Positions 1 to 7,632 of a DNA stretch of 32,737 nucleotides are shown here, one piece after another. Each line of letters begins with the position of its first letter. Positions within the stretch are counted from its first letter, which is position 1. A program made the position numbers and the translations under genes. Below the pieces are notes generated by a model that did no database searches, was not told the origin of the DNA, and worked only from the letters and a program-made list of their open reading frames with translations. Source of the stretch: Acidimicrobiaceae bacterium (lineage in GTDB: Bacteria; Actinomycetota; Acidimicrobiia; Acidimicrobiales; RAAP-2); the NCBI GenBank assembly GCA_003138855.1, contig PLHF01000025.1:26312-59048 (forward strand). Reading direction: 5' to 3'.

Positions 1-42
1 CGGCACCCGCAATTCGTCCAGGACGTCCTTCGCACTTCCCAT
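1..42 (-). CDS. Possible 5' end of a gene leaving the window (carboxymuconolactone decarboxylase/AhpD-like?)
   Basis: On the minus strand an ATG at 40-42 is preceded by AAGGTG about eight bases upstream and opens a frame reading MGSAKDVLDELRVP to the window edge. The peptide resembles the N-terminus of AhpD/carboxymuconolactone-decarboxylase proteins as I remember them (KEVLDEL, then a Leu-Arg segment). It follows the MMPL gene on the same strand after about 80 bases and could be cotranscribed with it. Only 14 codons are visible, so the product is a guess. Confidence 0.3.
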   Translation of the reverse strand, partial: MGSAKDVLDELRVP

Positions 43-122
43 CTCTCGGGCACCTTACTGGTCGGAATTGTGATCAGTCGTCACGATTGGGTCGAGTTCG
101 AGCTGGCTGCTCGTCCCGATGG

Positions 123-2327
123 CTATTCGTGGGCGAAGCGCACGGGCGGGAGGACCCGCTTCAGCCACTTGGGCTCCCACCAGGCTGCGTTCCCCGTCAG
201 GCGGAGGAGCACCGGCAACAGGAGCAGGCGGACCAAGAGGGCGTCGAGCAGCACGGCAACCCCGAGGATGATGCCCATCTCCTTGGGCGGGAGCGGTCCG
301 GACAGGGCGAAGGTGAAGAACACGGCCACCATGACCGCCGCTGCCGCGAAGATGACCCGCCCGGAGTGGGCCAGGCCATTGACCATGGCGTCCTTGGGGT
401 CACCCGATCGTTCGTAGTGCTCTTTGGCACTCGAGAGGAGGAACACGGTGTAGTCCATCGAGATGGCGAAGATCATGGCGAAGAAGAACACCGGCCCCCA
501 GGCATCGAGGAATCCTTGGGGGGTGAAGCCCAGCAGGCCATGGAGCCATCCGTTCTGGAAGATCAGCCGGGCCACCCCGAAGGCTCCACCGGTGGCCAGC
601 AGGCTGGTGAGCACCCCGAGTGCGGCAATGAGGGGTGCCTGCAGGGCCACCAGCAGCACCAGGAAGCCGAGGAGCAGCACCAGGCCGATCACCTCGGGTG
701 TCTTGGCAGCCAGCACGACCTGGAGGTCATGGTTCTCGGCGGCAGCCCCGCCGACCAGCGAGCCTGGGGGCAGGGTGCCCCGCAACCGGTCGATGGTGGT
801 CCTGATCGCCGGTGACGAAGGATCGACATTCGGCACCGCTCCGATCATGACCAGGTCCGCTGAGGTCGAGTGCTGGGCGGGCAGTGCCGCGGCGATGCCT
901 GGGTCATGGGCAAGAACGGCTTCTGCTGCTGTGGCATGGGCCGGCGTGGTGATGATCTGGAGCTGGCCGGGGGCACCGGGGCCGAACGCCGACTGCACCA
1001 GGTCGTAGCCGACCCGGGCGGAGTCGGTTGCCGGCACCACCTTGATCGACGGCATGGCGGTCCGGAGGCCGATCACAGGAGCCGCCAACAGGACGAGAAT
1101 GGCGACAGCCACGCCCCCGAACAGCCAGGGACGACGCCAGAGCAGCTCGCCCCACCGTCCGAAGCGTGCCGAGCGGTGCTCGCCGGAATGGACCCACTTG
1201 AGCGGGAGCGCATCCACCTTGTCGCCCAGCTTGCCCAGTACGGCCGGCAGCAGGGTCAAGGTGGCGAGGAGGACGAAGAAGACCGACAGCATGATGCCGG
1301 CGGCCATCGACTGGAACGCGGGAGCAGGCACCAGCATGACCGTCGAGAGCGCGATGAGCACGGTGAGACCCGAGAAGAGCACCGCCTTGCCCGCGGTGTC
1401 CATCGTCTCGCCCACCGACTCGCCGACGTGGCGATGCCGCCCGAAATGCGCTCCCCGGAAGCGGACCACGATGAAGAGGGCGTAGTCGATCCCGAGGGCC
1501 AGGGCGAACATCAACGCGAAGTTCATGGCCCAGATCGAGATCGGGGTCACATGGGTGAGCAGATCGAGGAGCCCTGCTGCACTCAACAGGCCGACCAGGG
1601 TCAGCAGCAAGGGAAGTCCTGCGGCCACGAGGGATCCGAAAGCCAGCAGCAGTATGATCAGGGTCACGGGCCAGGAGATCATCTCCGAGCGCAGCATGGC
1701 GGTCCGGTTGGCCGTATTGAAGTCTGACCACAGCACCGATGCACCGGTGGCGGCCACGGTCACTCCATCACCACTCAGCTGGCGAAGGGGCACCTGCAGG
1801 TCGTCGGCGGCCCGCACCATGGTGTTGGGGTCGGCGTTGGCCCCACCGAGGATGACCGCCGTCTTCCCATCGGCGCTGATCGACATACCGGGCTGAGGAG
1901 CCACGACCCGTCCGATCCGCGGGTCGGCGGCCAGGATCTTCTCAGCCTTGGCCACCACGGCCTGCACGGACGGGCTCGAGACCGGGCGATCGGCGGCGAC
2001 GACCACTTCGATGGCGGAGCTGGCCTGGCCGCCGAAGTCCTGCTGAGCCAGGTCGCGGACCTGCACGGACTGCGACCCGTTGGCCTGCCAACCGGCACCG
2101 CTCAGGGCGTGCTCGACACTCGGGGCGAAGACGGCCAGTACGGCGACGATGGCCAACCAGGACAAGAAGACCGTCCCCCGGTGCGAGGCTGACCATCGCC
2201 CGAGCTGCCCGAGTGGTCCGAGGTTGCTCGGCGGTGGCGTGCCGCCGGCTGCCCGCCGGGGAGCGTCCTCTGCAGGGTGGGCCGGGCCGTTGGCGACGAC
2301 CGTCGACGAGGTCGGGGAAGGAGTCAT
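123..2327 (-). CDS. MMPL-family (RND superfamily) membrane transporter
   Basis: A 734-residue polytopic membrane protein with the MMPL layout: one N-terminal membrane segment (about residues 48-68), a large extracytoplasmic domain, a block of five to six helices including NFALMFALALGIDYALF, a second extracytoplasmic domain, then a second helix block including AMIFAISMDYTVFLLSSAKE. The paired Asp-Tyr motifs (GIDYALF and SMDYTVF) lie in the helices that carry proton-relay residues in mycobacterial MmpL proteins. These transporters export lipids or small hydrophobic molecules using the proton gradient; the substrate here is unknown. The frame stays open further upstream, but an ATG at 2325-2327 gives the natural N-terminus, and the extension would run through a promoter region and the divergent thioredoxin gene. 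It is divergent from the thioredoxin gene, and a CsoR-type site lies 15 bases upstream of the start, which suggests control with the sulfur genes. Confidence 0.9.
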   Translation of the reverse strand: MTPSPTSSTVVANGPAHPAEDAPRRAAGGTPPPSNLGPLGQLGRWSASHRGTVFLSWLAIVAVLAVFAPSVEHALSGAGWQANGSQSVQVRDLAQQDFGGQASSAIEVVVAADRPVSSPSVQAVVAKAEKILAADPRIGRVVAPQPGMSISADGKTAVILGGANADPNTMVRAADDLQVPLRQLSGDGVTVAATGASVLWSDFNTANRTAMLRSEMISWPVTLIILLLAFGSLVAAGLPLLLTLVGLLSAAGLLDLLTHVTPISIWAMNFALMFALALGIDYALFIVVRFRGAHFGRHRHVGESVGETMDTAGKAVLFSGLTVLIALSTVMLVPAPAFQSMAAGIMLSVFFVLLATLTLLPAVLGKLGDKVDALPLKWVHSGEHRSARFGRWGELLWRRPWLFGGVAVAILVLLAAPVIGLRTAMPSIKVVPATDSARVGYDLVQSAFGPGAPGQLQIITTPAHATAAEAVLAHDPGIAAALPAQHSTSADLVMIGAVPNVDPSSPAIRTTIDRLRGTLPPGSLVGGAAAENHDLQVVLAAKTPEVIGLVLLLGFLVLLVALQAPLIAALGVLTSLLATGGAFGVARLIFQNGWLHGLLGFTPQGFLDAWGPVFFFAMIFAISMDYTVFLLSSAKEHYERSGDPKDAMVNGLAHSGRVIFAAAAVMVAVFFTFALSGPLPPKEMGIILGVAVLLDALLVRLLLLPVLLRLTGNAAWWEPKWLKRVLPPVRFAHE

Positions 2328-2341
2328 TGCGTTAGTTAACC

Positions 2342-2357
2342 ATACGGGGTAGGGTAT
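2342..2357. promoter_or_regulatory. CsoR/CstR-type operator-like site A
   Basis: ATACGGGGTAGGGTAT: one perfect GGGTAT arm and one degenerate arm (ATACGG instead of ATACCC) around four bases, the same 6-4-6 layout as the perfect site at 7617-7632. It lies 15 bases upstream of the MMPL ATG on the minus strand, where it could block transcription or initiation. The assignment rests on resemblance to known CsoR-family operators and on the CsoR-family gene at 2934. Confidence 0.55.
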
Positions 2358-2385
2358 CTGCAACGGATGGTTCGCGATTGTCGGA

Positions 2386-2401
2386 ATACCCACCCCGGTA
2401 T
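2386..2401. promoter_or_regulatory. CsoR/CstR-type operator-like site B
   Basis: ATACCCACCCCGGTAT: perfect left arm ATACCC, four-base spacer, right arm CGGTAT (five of six matches to GGGTAT). It sits 40 bases upstream of the thioredoxin ATG. A TTGTCG at 2378-2383 could be a -35 element, which would place the site in the promoter spacer and -10 region. Together with site A it would let one repressor control both divergent units. Confidence 0.6.
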
Positions 2402-2441
2402 ACCGGTTACAGTGAGCGACAGTCCTAGAGAGGAGCGAACG

Positions 2442-2819
2442 ATGGCCACAGTGGAGCTGACGAAAGAGAACTTCGATGAGGTGGTGTCGGCGAATGGCGC
2501 GGTGCTCGTGGACTTCTGGGCATCGTGGTGCGGGCCCTGCCGCGTGTTCGGGCCCATCTTCGAGGCTGCGTCCGGGCAACACTCTGACATCGTGTTCGGC
2601 AAGGTCGACACCGAGGCCCAGTTCGAGCTGGCCGGCTCCTTTGGCATCCAATCGATTCCCACACTGATGATCCTGCGGGAGCAGGTGGTCGTCTACTCAC
2701 AGCCCGGTGCCGTGCCCGGTGAAGCACTTGAGGACCTGATCACTCGTGCCGGTGCGCTCGACATGGACGAAGTGCATCGCGAAGTAGCGGCCCAACGGGC
2801 CGAGCAGAGCGCGTCGTGA
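2442..2819 (+). CDS. Thioredoxin
   Basis: A 125-residue cytoplasmic thioredoxin. The active site WCGPC places the redox cysteines at residues 30 and 33, and the cis-proline loop reads SIPT around residue 73; length and layout match classical TrxA proteins, with a slightly longer acidic and polar C-terminal tail. The ATG at 2442 is chosen because AGGAG precedes it at normal spacing; the frame is open further upstream, but that part crosses the operator-bearing promoter. Thioredoxins reduce protein disulfides and persulfides. As first gene of a run that also encodes a CsoR/CstR-type repressor and an SQR-like enzyme, it probably serves persulfide turnover rather than general redox housekeeping. 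That role is inferred from context only. Confidence 0.93.
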   Translation: MATVELTKENFDEVVSANGAVLVDFWASWCGPCRVFGPIFEAASGQHSDIVFGKVDTEAQFELAGSFGIQSIPTLMILREQVVVYSQPGAVPGEALEDLITRAGALDMDEVHREVAAQRAEQSAS

Positions 2820-2933
2820 GCCGGAGTACTCGTGACACGGGAATGGCCGTACACGAGAGAGCGGCAAGGTTGCAGAGTGCCGACATGGTTGACTACGGGC
2901 AGTCCGGATCGAGCGAGAAGAGAGGAATAGGGC

Positions 2934-3203
2934 ATGGAGCTTCCTGAGGATGTCGTCGACGATGTGCGCAAGCGCCTCCGGCGAGTGGCAGGGCAGGTCC
3001 AGGGTGTCGAGCGCATGCTCGAAGAGGGCCGGGAGTGCCGGGACGTCGTGGCTCAGCTGTCGGCGGCAACGAAGGCGTTGGAGCAAGCCGGGTTCAAACT
3101 CGTGGCCTCGGGCTTGGCGTTCTGCCTCGAGCACCCCGACCAGGCTGCCGCCGACGGGTATGCCATCGATGAGGTCCAGCGCATGTTCATGAAGCTGGCA
3201 TAA
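2934..3203 (+). CDS. CsoR-family (DUF156) transcriptional repressor, probably CstR-like persulfide sensor
   Basis: An 89-residue all-helical regulator of the CsoR/RcnR/CstR family, recognised by the N-terminal RLRRVAGQVQGVERML segment, an ECRDV cysteine at residue 35 and the LAFCLE cysteine at residue 64. In copper-sensing CsoR the third ligand is a His four residues before the second Cys; here that position is Gly60. The two cysteines without the His match persulfide-sensing CstR, in which they form a di- or trisulfide link between subunits. Start ATG has an AGAGGAA ribosome site about eight bases upstream. It lies between thioredoxin and a DUF302 gene, and three sites of the family's operator type occur in the same 5 kb, so it is the best candidate for the local repressor. 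Confidence 0.88.
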   Translation: MELPEDVVDDVRKRLRRVAGQVQGVERMLEEGRECRDVVAQLSAATKALEQAGFKLVASGLAFCLEHPDQAAADGYAIDEVQRMFMKLA

Positions 3204-3213
3204 GGGGCCCGTG

Positions 3214-3594
3214 ATGAAGGCGATCGAGACCACGATCGACCTGCCACTGGCAGAAGTGGAATCGGCAGTACGTGCGGCGCTCAGAGATCAGGGCTTCGGC
3301 GTGCTCACCGAGATCGACGTCGCCGCCACGCTCAAGGAGAAGCTCGGCATCGACCGAGCACCGCTCAAGATCCTGGGAGCCTGCAACCCGGGCTTCGCTC
3401 ATCGCGCCCTGACGATCGATCCCACGGTGAGCCTGCTGTTGCCCTGCAACGTCGTGCTCGAGACGGTCGGCGGCGGCACCCATGTGGCGATCGCCGACCC
3501 ACGGGAGCTCATGCCCGGCGAGGAGCTCGCCGACATCGCCGACGAGGCGGCGAGACAGCTCATCGCCGTGATCGACGCCATCGAGGGGAACTGA
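3214..3594 (+). CDS. DUF302 domain protein
   Basis: A 126-residue soluble protein (127 if the GTG at 3211 is used) with the DUF302 pattern: an N-terminal beta segment, a KEKLGI stretch, a CNPGFAHRAL motif (Cys near residue 57) and an LLPCNVVLE motif with a second conserved Cys. DUF302 has no established biochemical role; its proteins often occur beside sulfur and thiol genes, and the two motif cysteines suggest a thiol or ligand-binding function. The gene begins 7-10 bases after the repressor's stop codon and is surely cotranscribed with it. No signal peptide or membrane segment is visible. Confidence 0.85.
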   Translation: MKAIETTIDLPLAEVESAVRAALRDQGFGVLTEIDVAATLKEKLGIDRAPLKILGACNPGFAHRALTIDPTVSLLLPCNVVLETVGGGTHVAIADPRELMPGEELADIADEAARQLIAVIDAIEGN

Positions 3595-3721
3595 CTGTCA
3601 AGAGCCAGGAGAGCGGCGAGGGCTCCCTCTGGGGGCTGTCAAGCGGGCGGTCGTGTGAAGCGAACATCTGGCTCCTCGGGGGTCAGCAGGTTGTGCATTT
3701 GAACGGAATAGGGAGGCCCCA

Positions 3722-5179
3722 ATGGCACGTGTAGTGATTCTCGGTGCAGGTATCTCCGGCCACACGGCGGCACTGCACCTCAAGCGCCGGCTGAAGCGGG
3801 GCCACGAGGTGATCGTGGTGTCGCCTAATGCCAACTGGAACTGGATACCCTCCAACATCTGGGTGGGGGTAGGCCGGATGACGACCGATCAGGTGACCTT
3901 CCCTCTGCGACCGGTGTACCGCCGCAAAGGGATCGACTTCCGCCAGGCGCTGGCGGTGGCCATTCGACCGGAGGGAGACGGAGACCACGAGTCCGGGTCG
4001 GTCGACATCGTCTACACCGACCCGACGCGCCTGGGCGAAGAGGAGCGGCTGACCTACGACTTCCTCATCAACGCCACCGGGCCCAAGCTCAACTTCGCGG
4101 CCACCCCGGGGCTCGGCCCCGACGGGAACTCGCTGTCGGTGTGCACGGCGAAACACGCCGAGCAGACATCCGCAGCCTTCGACAGCATCGTCGACGCCCT
4201 GAAGAGGGGCGAGCGCAAGACGCTCGTCATCGGCGTCGGGCACGGCACGTGCACCTGTGAGGGGGCGGCATTCGAGTACACCTTCAACATCGAGCACGAG
4301 CTCTGCGAGCGAGGAGTGCGGGAGCTGGCCGACGTGGTCTACCTCACCAACGAGTACGACCTGGGCGACTTCGGCGTGGGGGGCATGTCCTTCGCTCAGA
4401 ACGGGTTCGTCACCTCGAGCAAGATGTGGACCGAGTCGCTCTTCCGCGAGCGCAAGGTCCGCGCCATCCTGCGTGCCCACGTGGAACGGGTCGAACCGGG
4501 GGTGATCCACTACGAACAGCTCGACGGGACCAAAGGCACGCTGGCCTTCGACTTCGCCATGTTGCTGCCACCGTTCCGGGGTGCCGACTTGAAGGCCTAC
4601 GACCGGCAGGGCGAAGACATCAGCGACCAGCTGTTCGCCCCGAACGGGTTCCTCCGGGTCGACGCCGACTACGCAGCGAAGCCGTTCGAGGAATGGACGG
4701 CCGAGGACTGGCCGAGCACCTACCAGAGCGTCGGCTACAGCAATCTGTTCGGGATCGGGATCGCCTTCGCACCTCCTCACCCAATCTCGCGCCCTCGGTC
4801 GACCCCGGACGGGACGGTCATCTCCCCGGCGCCCCCCCGCACCGGCATGCCATCGGGCGTCATGGGTCGCGTGGTGGCCCACTCCATCGCCGACAGGATC
4901 GAGCGGGGCGAGACAGCTCCGCTGCACAAGGCATCCATGGCTTCGATGGGTGCGGCCTGCATCGCTTCGGCCGGCGCCGGTATGCGCACGGGGACGGCGG
5001 CTGCGATGACCATGTACCCGATCGTCCCCAACTTCACCCGCTTTCCGGAGTCAGGGCGCAGCCTGAAGGAGACGACCGGAGAGATCGGGCTGGGTGCCCA
5101 CTGGACGAAGCTGCTCCTGCACTACCTGTTCCTCTACAAGGCGAAGGCTCGTCCCGGTTGGTTCCTCATCCCCGAGTGA
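3722..5179 (+). CDS. Sulfide:quinone oxidoreductase-like FAD flavoprotein
   Basis: A 485-residue pyridine-nucleotide-disulfide-type flavoprotein. It has an N-terminal FAD fold (GAGISG at 8-13), an NATGPK loop (117-122), cysteines at 141, 177/179 and 413 in the regions where SQRs place their three redox cysteines, and a C-terminal amphipathic tail (about 461-485, WTKLLLHYLFLYKAKARPGW) like the membrane-contact helices of SQR. SQR oxidises sulfide to persulfide or polysulfide and passes electrons to quinone at the inner face of the membrane. The ATG at 3722 follows a GGGAGG ribosome site. It lies 127 bases after the DUF302 gene on the same strand and is followed by a 48-residue ORF. Flavocytochrome c sulfide dehydrogenase and rubredoxin-type reductases are less likely, given the cysteine pattern and tail. 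Confidence 0.82.
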   Translation: MARVVILGAGISGHTAALHLKRRLKRGHEVIVVSPNANWNWIPSNIWVGVGRMTTDQVTFPLRPVYRRKGIDFRQALAVAIRPEGDGDHESGSVDIVYTDPTRLGEEERLTYDFLINATGPKLNFAATPGLGPDGNSLSVCTAKHAEQTSAAFDSIVDALKRGERKTLVIGVGHGTCTCEGAAFEYTFNIEHELCERGVRELADVVYLTNEYDLGDFGVGGMSFAQNGFVTSSKMWTESLFRERKVRAILRAHVERVEPGVIHYEQLDGTKGTLAFDFAMLLPPFRGADLKAYDRQGEDISDQLFAPNGFLRVDADYAAKPFEEWTAEDWPSTYQSVGYSNLFGIGIAFAPPHPISRPRSTPDGTVISPAPPRTGMPSGVMGRVVAHSIADRIERGETAPLHKASMASMGAACIASAGAGMRTGTAAAMTMYPIVPNFTRFPESGRSLKETTGEIGLGAHWTKLLLHYLFLYKAKARPGWFLIPE

Positions 5180-5221
5180 CCGCCCCCGACGTGTCCAGCC
5201 CCCTGCGAAAGGATCGACCCC

Positions 5222-5368
5222 ATGGATGACGCGGCAAGCAGTATCGCGGCAGCCCCCCTGCCGACACGAAAGACCCTGCGGGCCCGCTCGAGCCTGCCCT
5301 ACCAGGTGATGCGCTTCGTGGCCTTCAACATCCGGATGCTGAGGATGGTACGGAAGGGCCACCACTGA
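5222..5368 (+). CDS. Small basic protein (48 aa) paired with the SQR-like gene
   Basis: The ATG at 5222 with AAAGGA about eight bases upstream opens a 48-residue frame ending in KGHH and a TGA at 5366-5368. The N-terminal half is Ala/Ser-rich; the C-terminal half (LPYQVMRFVAFNIRMLRMV) is hydrophobic and strongly basic, fitting an amphipathic membrane-surface helix. It lies 42 bases behind the SQR-like gene on the same strand. I do not recognise a named family. I infer a small partner or membrane tether of the SQR-like enzyme from position and composition only. Confidence 0.6.
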   Translation: MDDAASSIAAAPLPTRKTLRARSSLPYQVMRFVAFNIRMLRMVRKGHH

Positions 5369-5462
5369 TCCGCGGACAGGTGCGTGGCTCGGACCCGTTG
5401 TTGAGTCCTTGTACGAAACCCGGGTTGCCAGGCAGCGACGGGGAGCGATCCGCGTGGTCAGA

Positions 5463-5476
5463 TGGCAAGATTGCCA
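5463..5476. repeat. Short perfect inverted repeat between convergent genes
   Basis: TGGCAA-GA-TTGCCA lies just downstream of the YeiH stop codon, in the 116-base gap between the convergent 48-residue gene and the yeiH-like gene. There is no T-run, so it is a poor intrinsic terminator. It may be a protein-binding site or may be chance. Confidence 0.3.
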
Positions 5477-5484
5477 CCCGACGC

Positions 5485-6579
5485 TCACGACAGCGTCCCG
5501 GTGGCCGCTTGGAGCCCGAGGCTCGTGACGGCGACCAGAACCCACAGGAGGGCGCCGAGTGTCAGTGGCTTGAGCCCTGCTCGTCGGACGTCGCCGAACC
5601 GGGTGGAGAGACCGATGGCGGCCAGAGCGACGGTGATCATGACCTGAGCGATGTCCGACAGGGCTCCGTGCCAGGCCCGAGGAATCAGGCCGAGCGTGTT
5701 GAGGGTGACCGCGAGGAGGAACCAGCCGATGAACACCGGGACGATACGGCGGACCTTCCCGAGCACGCGGGACGTGCCCACGGAGCCCTGTGCCTGGGCA
5801 CCTCGTGAACGCCAGAGCGCCAGGGCGAGGCAGATCGGGATGATCATGAGCGTTCGGGTCAGCTTGACCACCACCGCAAACGAACTGGCGCCGTGGCCGA
5901 AGACCGTCGAGGCGGCCACGACGGACGACATGTCATTGATGGCCGTGCCCGCCCAGAGGCCGAACGAGTGTGGTGACAGTCTCAAGAGGTGGCCGAGGGT
6001 GGGAAACGTCAGGACGGCGACGACGTTGAAGGTGAAGATGGTGGCGATGGCGTAGGAGACGTCGGCCTCCGCTGCGCCGATCACCGCATCGGTGGCAGCG
6101 ATGGCAGAGGCCCCGCAGATGCCGGTGCCCACCCCGATCAAGGTGCGGATGTCCTTGTCCACCCCGAGGGCCCGCCCGAGCAGGATCGCACCGACCAGGG
6201 CGACCGTGAGCGTTCCGAGGAGCATCGGAAGCGACGCCACCCCCGTGGTAATCACCTGATGGAACGACAGTCCGGTGCCGAGCACCACGATCGATCCCTG
6301 CAGGACCGCCTTGCTCGCGAATCCCAGCCCGGGGCGGGTCCTTTCCGAAGGCTGTCGGAGGAGCGAGATCGCTATTCCTCCGACGATGGCGAAGACCGGG
6401 GCGCCGACCACGGGAGCGAGACGGCCGAGGGCCGTCGCCGCGGCGGCGAGGGCGGCGGCTGCGAGCAGGCCAGGCAGGATTCCCGTCACCCGGCCCTGCA
6501 CCCAGTGTTGCGGTCCGGCTTGACGACGATCCGATGGTCGGGTTGCGACGTGATCCGCTCCGGTGCCCACGGGTACCAC
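5485..6579 (-). CDS. YeiH-family putative sulfate/sulfonate exporter
   Basis: A 364-residue membrane protein of the YeiH/UPF0324 family with about ten hydrophobic helices. Family marks include GTGICGASAI at 151-160, FTFNVVAVLTFP, and AINDMSSVVAAS near residue 222. Family members are annotated as putative sulfate exporters, and some are linked to sulfonate or sulfolactate efflux; the substrate here is not shown by sequence. The start is a GTG at 6577-6579; a second in-frame GTG three codons later is equally possible and no strong ribosome site separates them. It is divergent from a LysR gene, the usual yeiE-yeiH-like arrangement, with a palindrome in the shared region. In this neighbourhood it may export sulfite or sulfate produced by sulfide oxidation. 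Confidence 0.87.
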   Translation of the reverse strand: MVPVGTGADHVATRPSDRRQAGPQHWVQGRVTGILPGLLAAAALAAAATALGRLAPVVGAPVFAIVGGIAISLLRQPSERTRPGLGFASKAVLQGSIVVLGTGLSFHQVITTGVASLPMLLGTLTVALVGAILLGRALGVDKDIRTLIGVGTGICGASAIAATDAVIGAAEADVSYAIATIFTFNVVAVLTFPTLGHLLRLSPHSFGLWAGTAINDMSSVVAASTVFGHGASSFAVVVKLTRTLMIIPICLALALWRSRGAQAQGSVGTSRVLGKVRRIVPVFIGWFLLAVTLNTLGLIPRAWHGALSDIAQVMITVALAAIGLSTRFGDVRRAGLKPLTLGALLWVLVAVTSLGLQAATGTLS

Positions 6580-6628
6580 CTTCGACCCTGGGTCCCCGGT
6601 GCGGAAGGCCGGATTCGGTTGCGTCCCT

Positions 6629-6643
6629 ATAAGGTATCCTTAT
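6629..6643. promoter_or_regulatory. Palindrome overlapping the LysR start codon, candidate LysR operator
   Basis: ATAAGG-TAT-CCTTAT is a perfect inverted repeat of 15 bases in the divergent yeiH/lysR region. Its last two bases are the first two of the LysR ATG. It contains TAAGGT (6630-6635), a TANNNT -10 hexamer six bases before the ATG, so the LysR mRNA may be leaderless and occupancy of the site would block it (autorepression). The yeiH start lies 50 bases away on the other strand. A weak CsoR-like half site (ATACCT on the minus strand) overlaps it. Confidence 0.5.
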
Positions 6644-7550
6644 GCCACTCGCCGAACCGATTCCCGACATCCGCTCGCTCGACCTCTTGCGGAGCGTCGC
6701 CGAACAAGGCTCGATCCGGCAGGCCGCGGTGGCCCACAGCATCAGTCAGCCGGCGGCGAGCATGCGACTCCGCTCGCTGGAGCGAACCCTGGGCCTCGAG
6801 CTACTCGACCGATCCTCCGGACGGGCCCGCCTCACAGCAGCTGGAGTGGCGGTGGTGCACTGGAGCGAAGACGTGCTCGACAGCATGCGGACGCTGCTCA
6901 TGGGAACTGCAGCCGTCAGGTCGGAAGGGGAGACCCATCTCCGCGTCGTGGCCAGCATGACCGTGGCTGAGTACCTGGTCCCGGAGTGGCTCAATCGCCT
7001 CCGGGTGTCGGACCCGGCCATTGTGATAGCTCTCCAGATGGGAAACTCCGAACATGTCGTCGAGGTGATGAAGGGACGAGGCGCTGACCTGGGGTTCGTC
7101 GAAGGCCCACACGCACCGCCGGAGTTGAGATCCCGGGTCGTGCAGACCGATGACCTCGTGGTCGTGGTGGCACCCATGCATCCATGGTCGCATCGACGAA
7201 AGCCGGTGGATGCGTCCGAACTTGCCGCCACGCCGCTTGTTCTCCGTGAAGCCGGATCCGGAACCCGTGAGGTTCTCGAGACAGCTCTTCTTGCCTCGGG
7301 GCTCCAGCCGACACCTTTTGTCGAGTTGGGCTCGACGACGGCCATCAAAGCAGCCGTTGCCGCCGGTACCGGCCCGGGGGTGCTCAGCCGCCTCGCAATC
7401 GAGCCCGATGTCCGAGACGGCCGCCTGGTCATCGTGCCGACGGAGGGGATCTCCCTGGAGCGCTTGATCCGTGTGGTCTGGCCAAGGGACCGATCACCGT
7501 CGCCACTGGCGAGACGGCTTCTCAGGCAGATCGGTGGTGCCGCCGAATGA
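6642..7550 (+). CDS. LysR-family transcriptional regulator
   Basis: A 302-residue LysR-type regulator. The N-terminal winged helix-turn-helix is visible (about residues 13-60, with QGSIRQAAVAHSISQPAAS as helix-turn-helix), followed by a hinge and a two-lobe ligand-binding domain (about 92-295, starting LRVVASMTVAEYLVPEWL). The domain resembles the YeiE/CysL/CbbR branch, and the gene is divergent from a yeiH-like exporter, the classical arrangement for a regulator of that exporter. The likely effector is a sulfur oxyanion such as sulfite, inferred from family and neighbours. The ATG at 6642 overlaps the palindrome and may be leaderless; AAGG at 6631-6634 is an alternative weak ribosome site. 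Confidence 0.9.
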   Translation: MPLAEPIPDIRSLDLLRSVAEQGSIRQAAVAHSISQPAASMRLRSLERTLGLELLDRSSGRARLTAAGVAVVHWSEDVLDSMRTLLMGTAAVRSEGETHLRVVASMTVAEYLVPEWLNRLRVSDPAIVIALQMGNSEHVVEVMKGRGADLGFVEGPHAPPELRSRVVQTDDLVVVVAPMHPWSHRRKPVDASELAATPLVLREAGSGTREVLETALLASGLQPTPFVELGSTTAIKAAVAAGTGPGVLSRLAIEPDVRDGRLVIVPTEGISLERLIRVVWPRDRSPSPLARRLLRQIGGAAE

Positions 7551-7594
7551 CAGCTTCCAGCGATCCACTGAACCAGACCTGCCGCCGAGACGCG

Positions 7595-7632
7595 TTGCGA
7601 AGGCGGCTGTTCTCTGATACCCTATGGGGTAT
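7595..7632 (+). promoter_or_regulatory. Promoter with perfect CsoR/CstR-type operator (site C)
   Basis: A -35 hexamer TTGCGA (7595-7600), a 17-base spacer and a -10 hexamer TACCCT (7618-7623) lead to a predicted start of transcription at about 7630, right at the ATG of the next gene. The -10 is embedded in ATACCC-TATG-GGGTAT (7617-7632), a perfect 6-4-6 inverted repeat of the CsoR-family operator type that also overlaps the ATG. A repressor bound here would cover the -10 and the start of transcription. Confidence 0.7.

Noticed and set aside
2328-2651. N-terminal extension of the MMPL frame by about 100 codons
   Set aside because: It would pass through the operator-bearing promoter and the divergent thioredoxin gene; the ATG at 2327 gives a normal MMPL length.
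2885-2947. A 20-codon ORF between thioredoxin and the CsoR-family gene
   Set aside because: There is no ribosome site and it overlaps the repressor's own ribosome site and start.
2934-3203. Calling the repressor a copper sensor (CsoR)
   Set aside because: The His ligand position is Gly and no copper exporter or chaperone is nearby, while sulfur enzymes are.
3683-4927. A 414-codon open frame on the minus strand opposite the SQR-like gene
   Set aside because: It is antisense to a gene with clear domain motifs, is rich in Asp/Gly/Val/His in the way of GC-rich antisense frames, and has no family resemblance.
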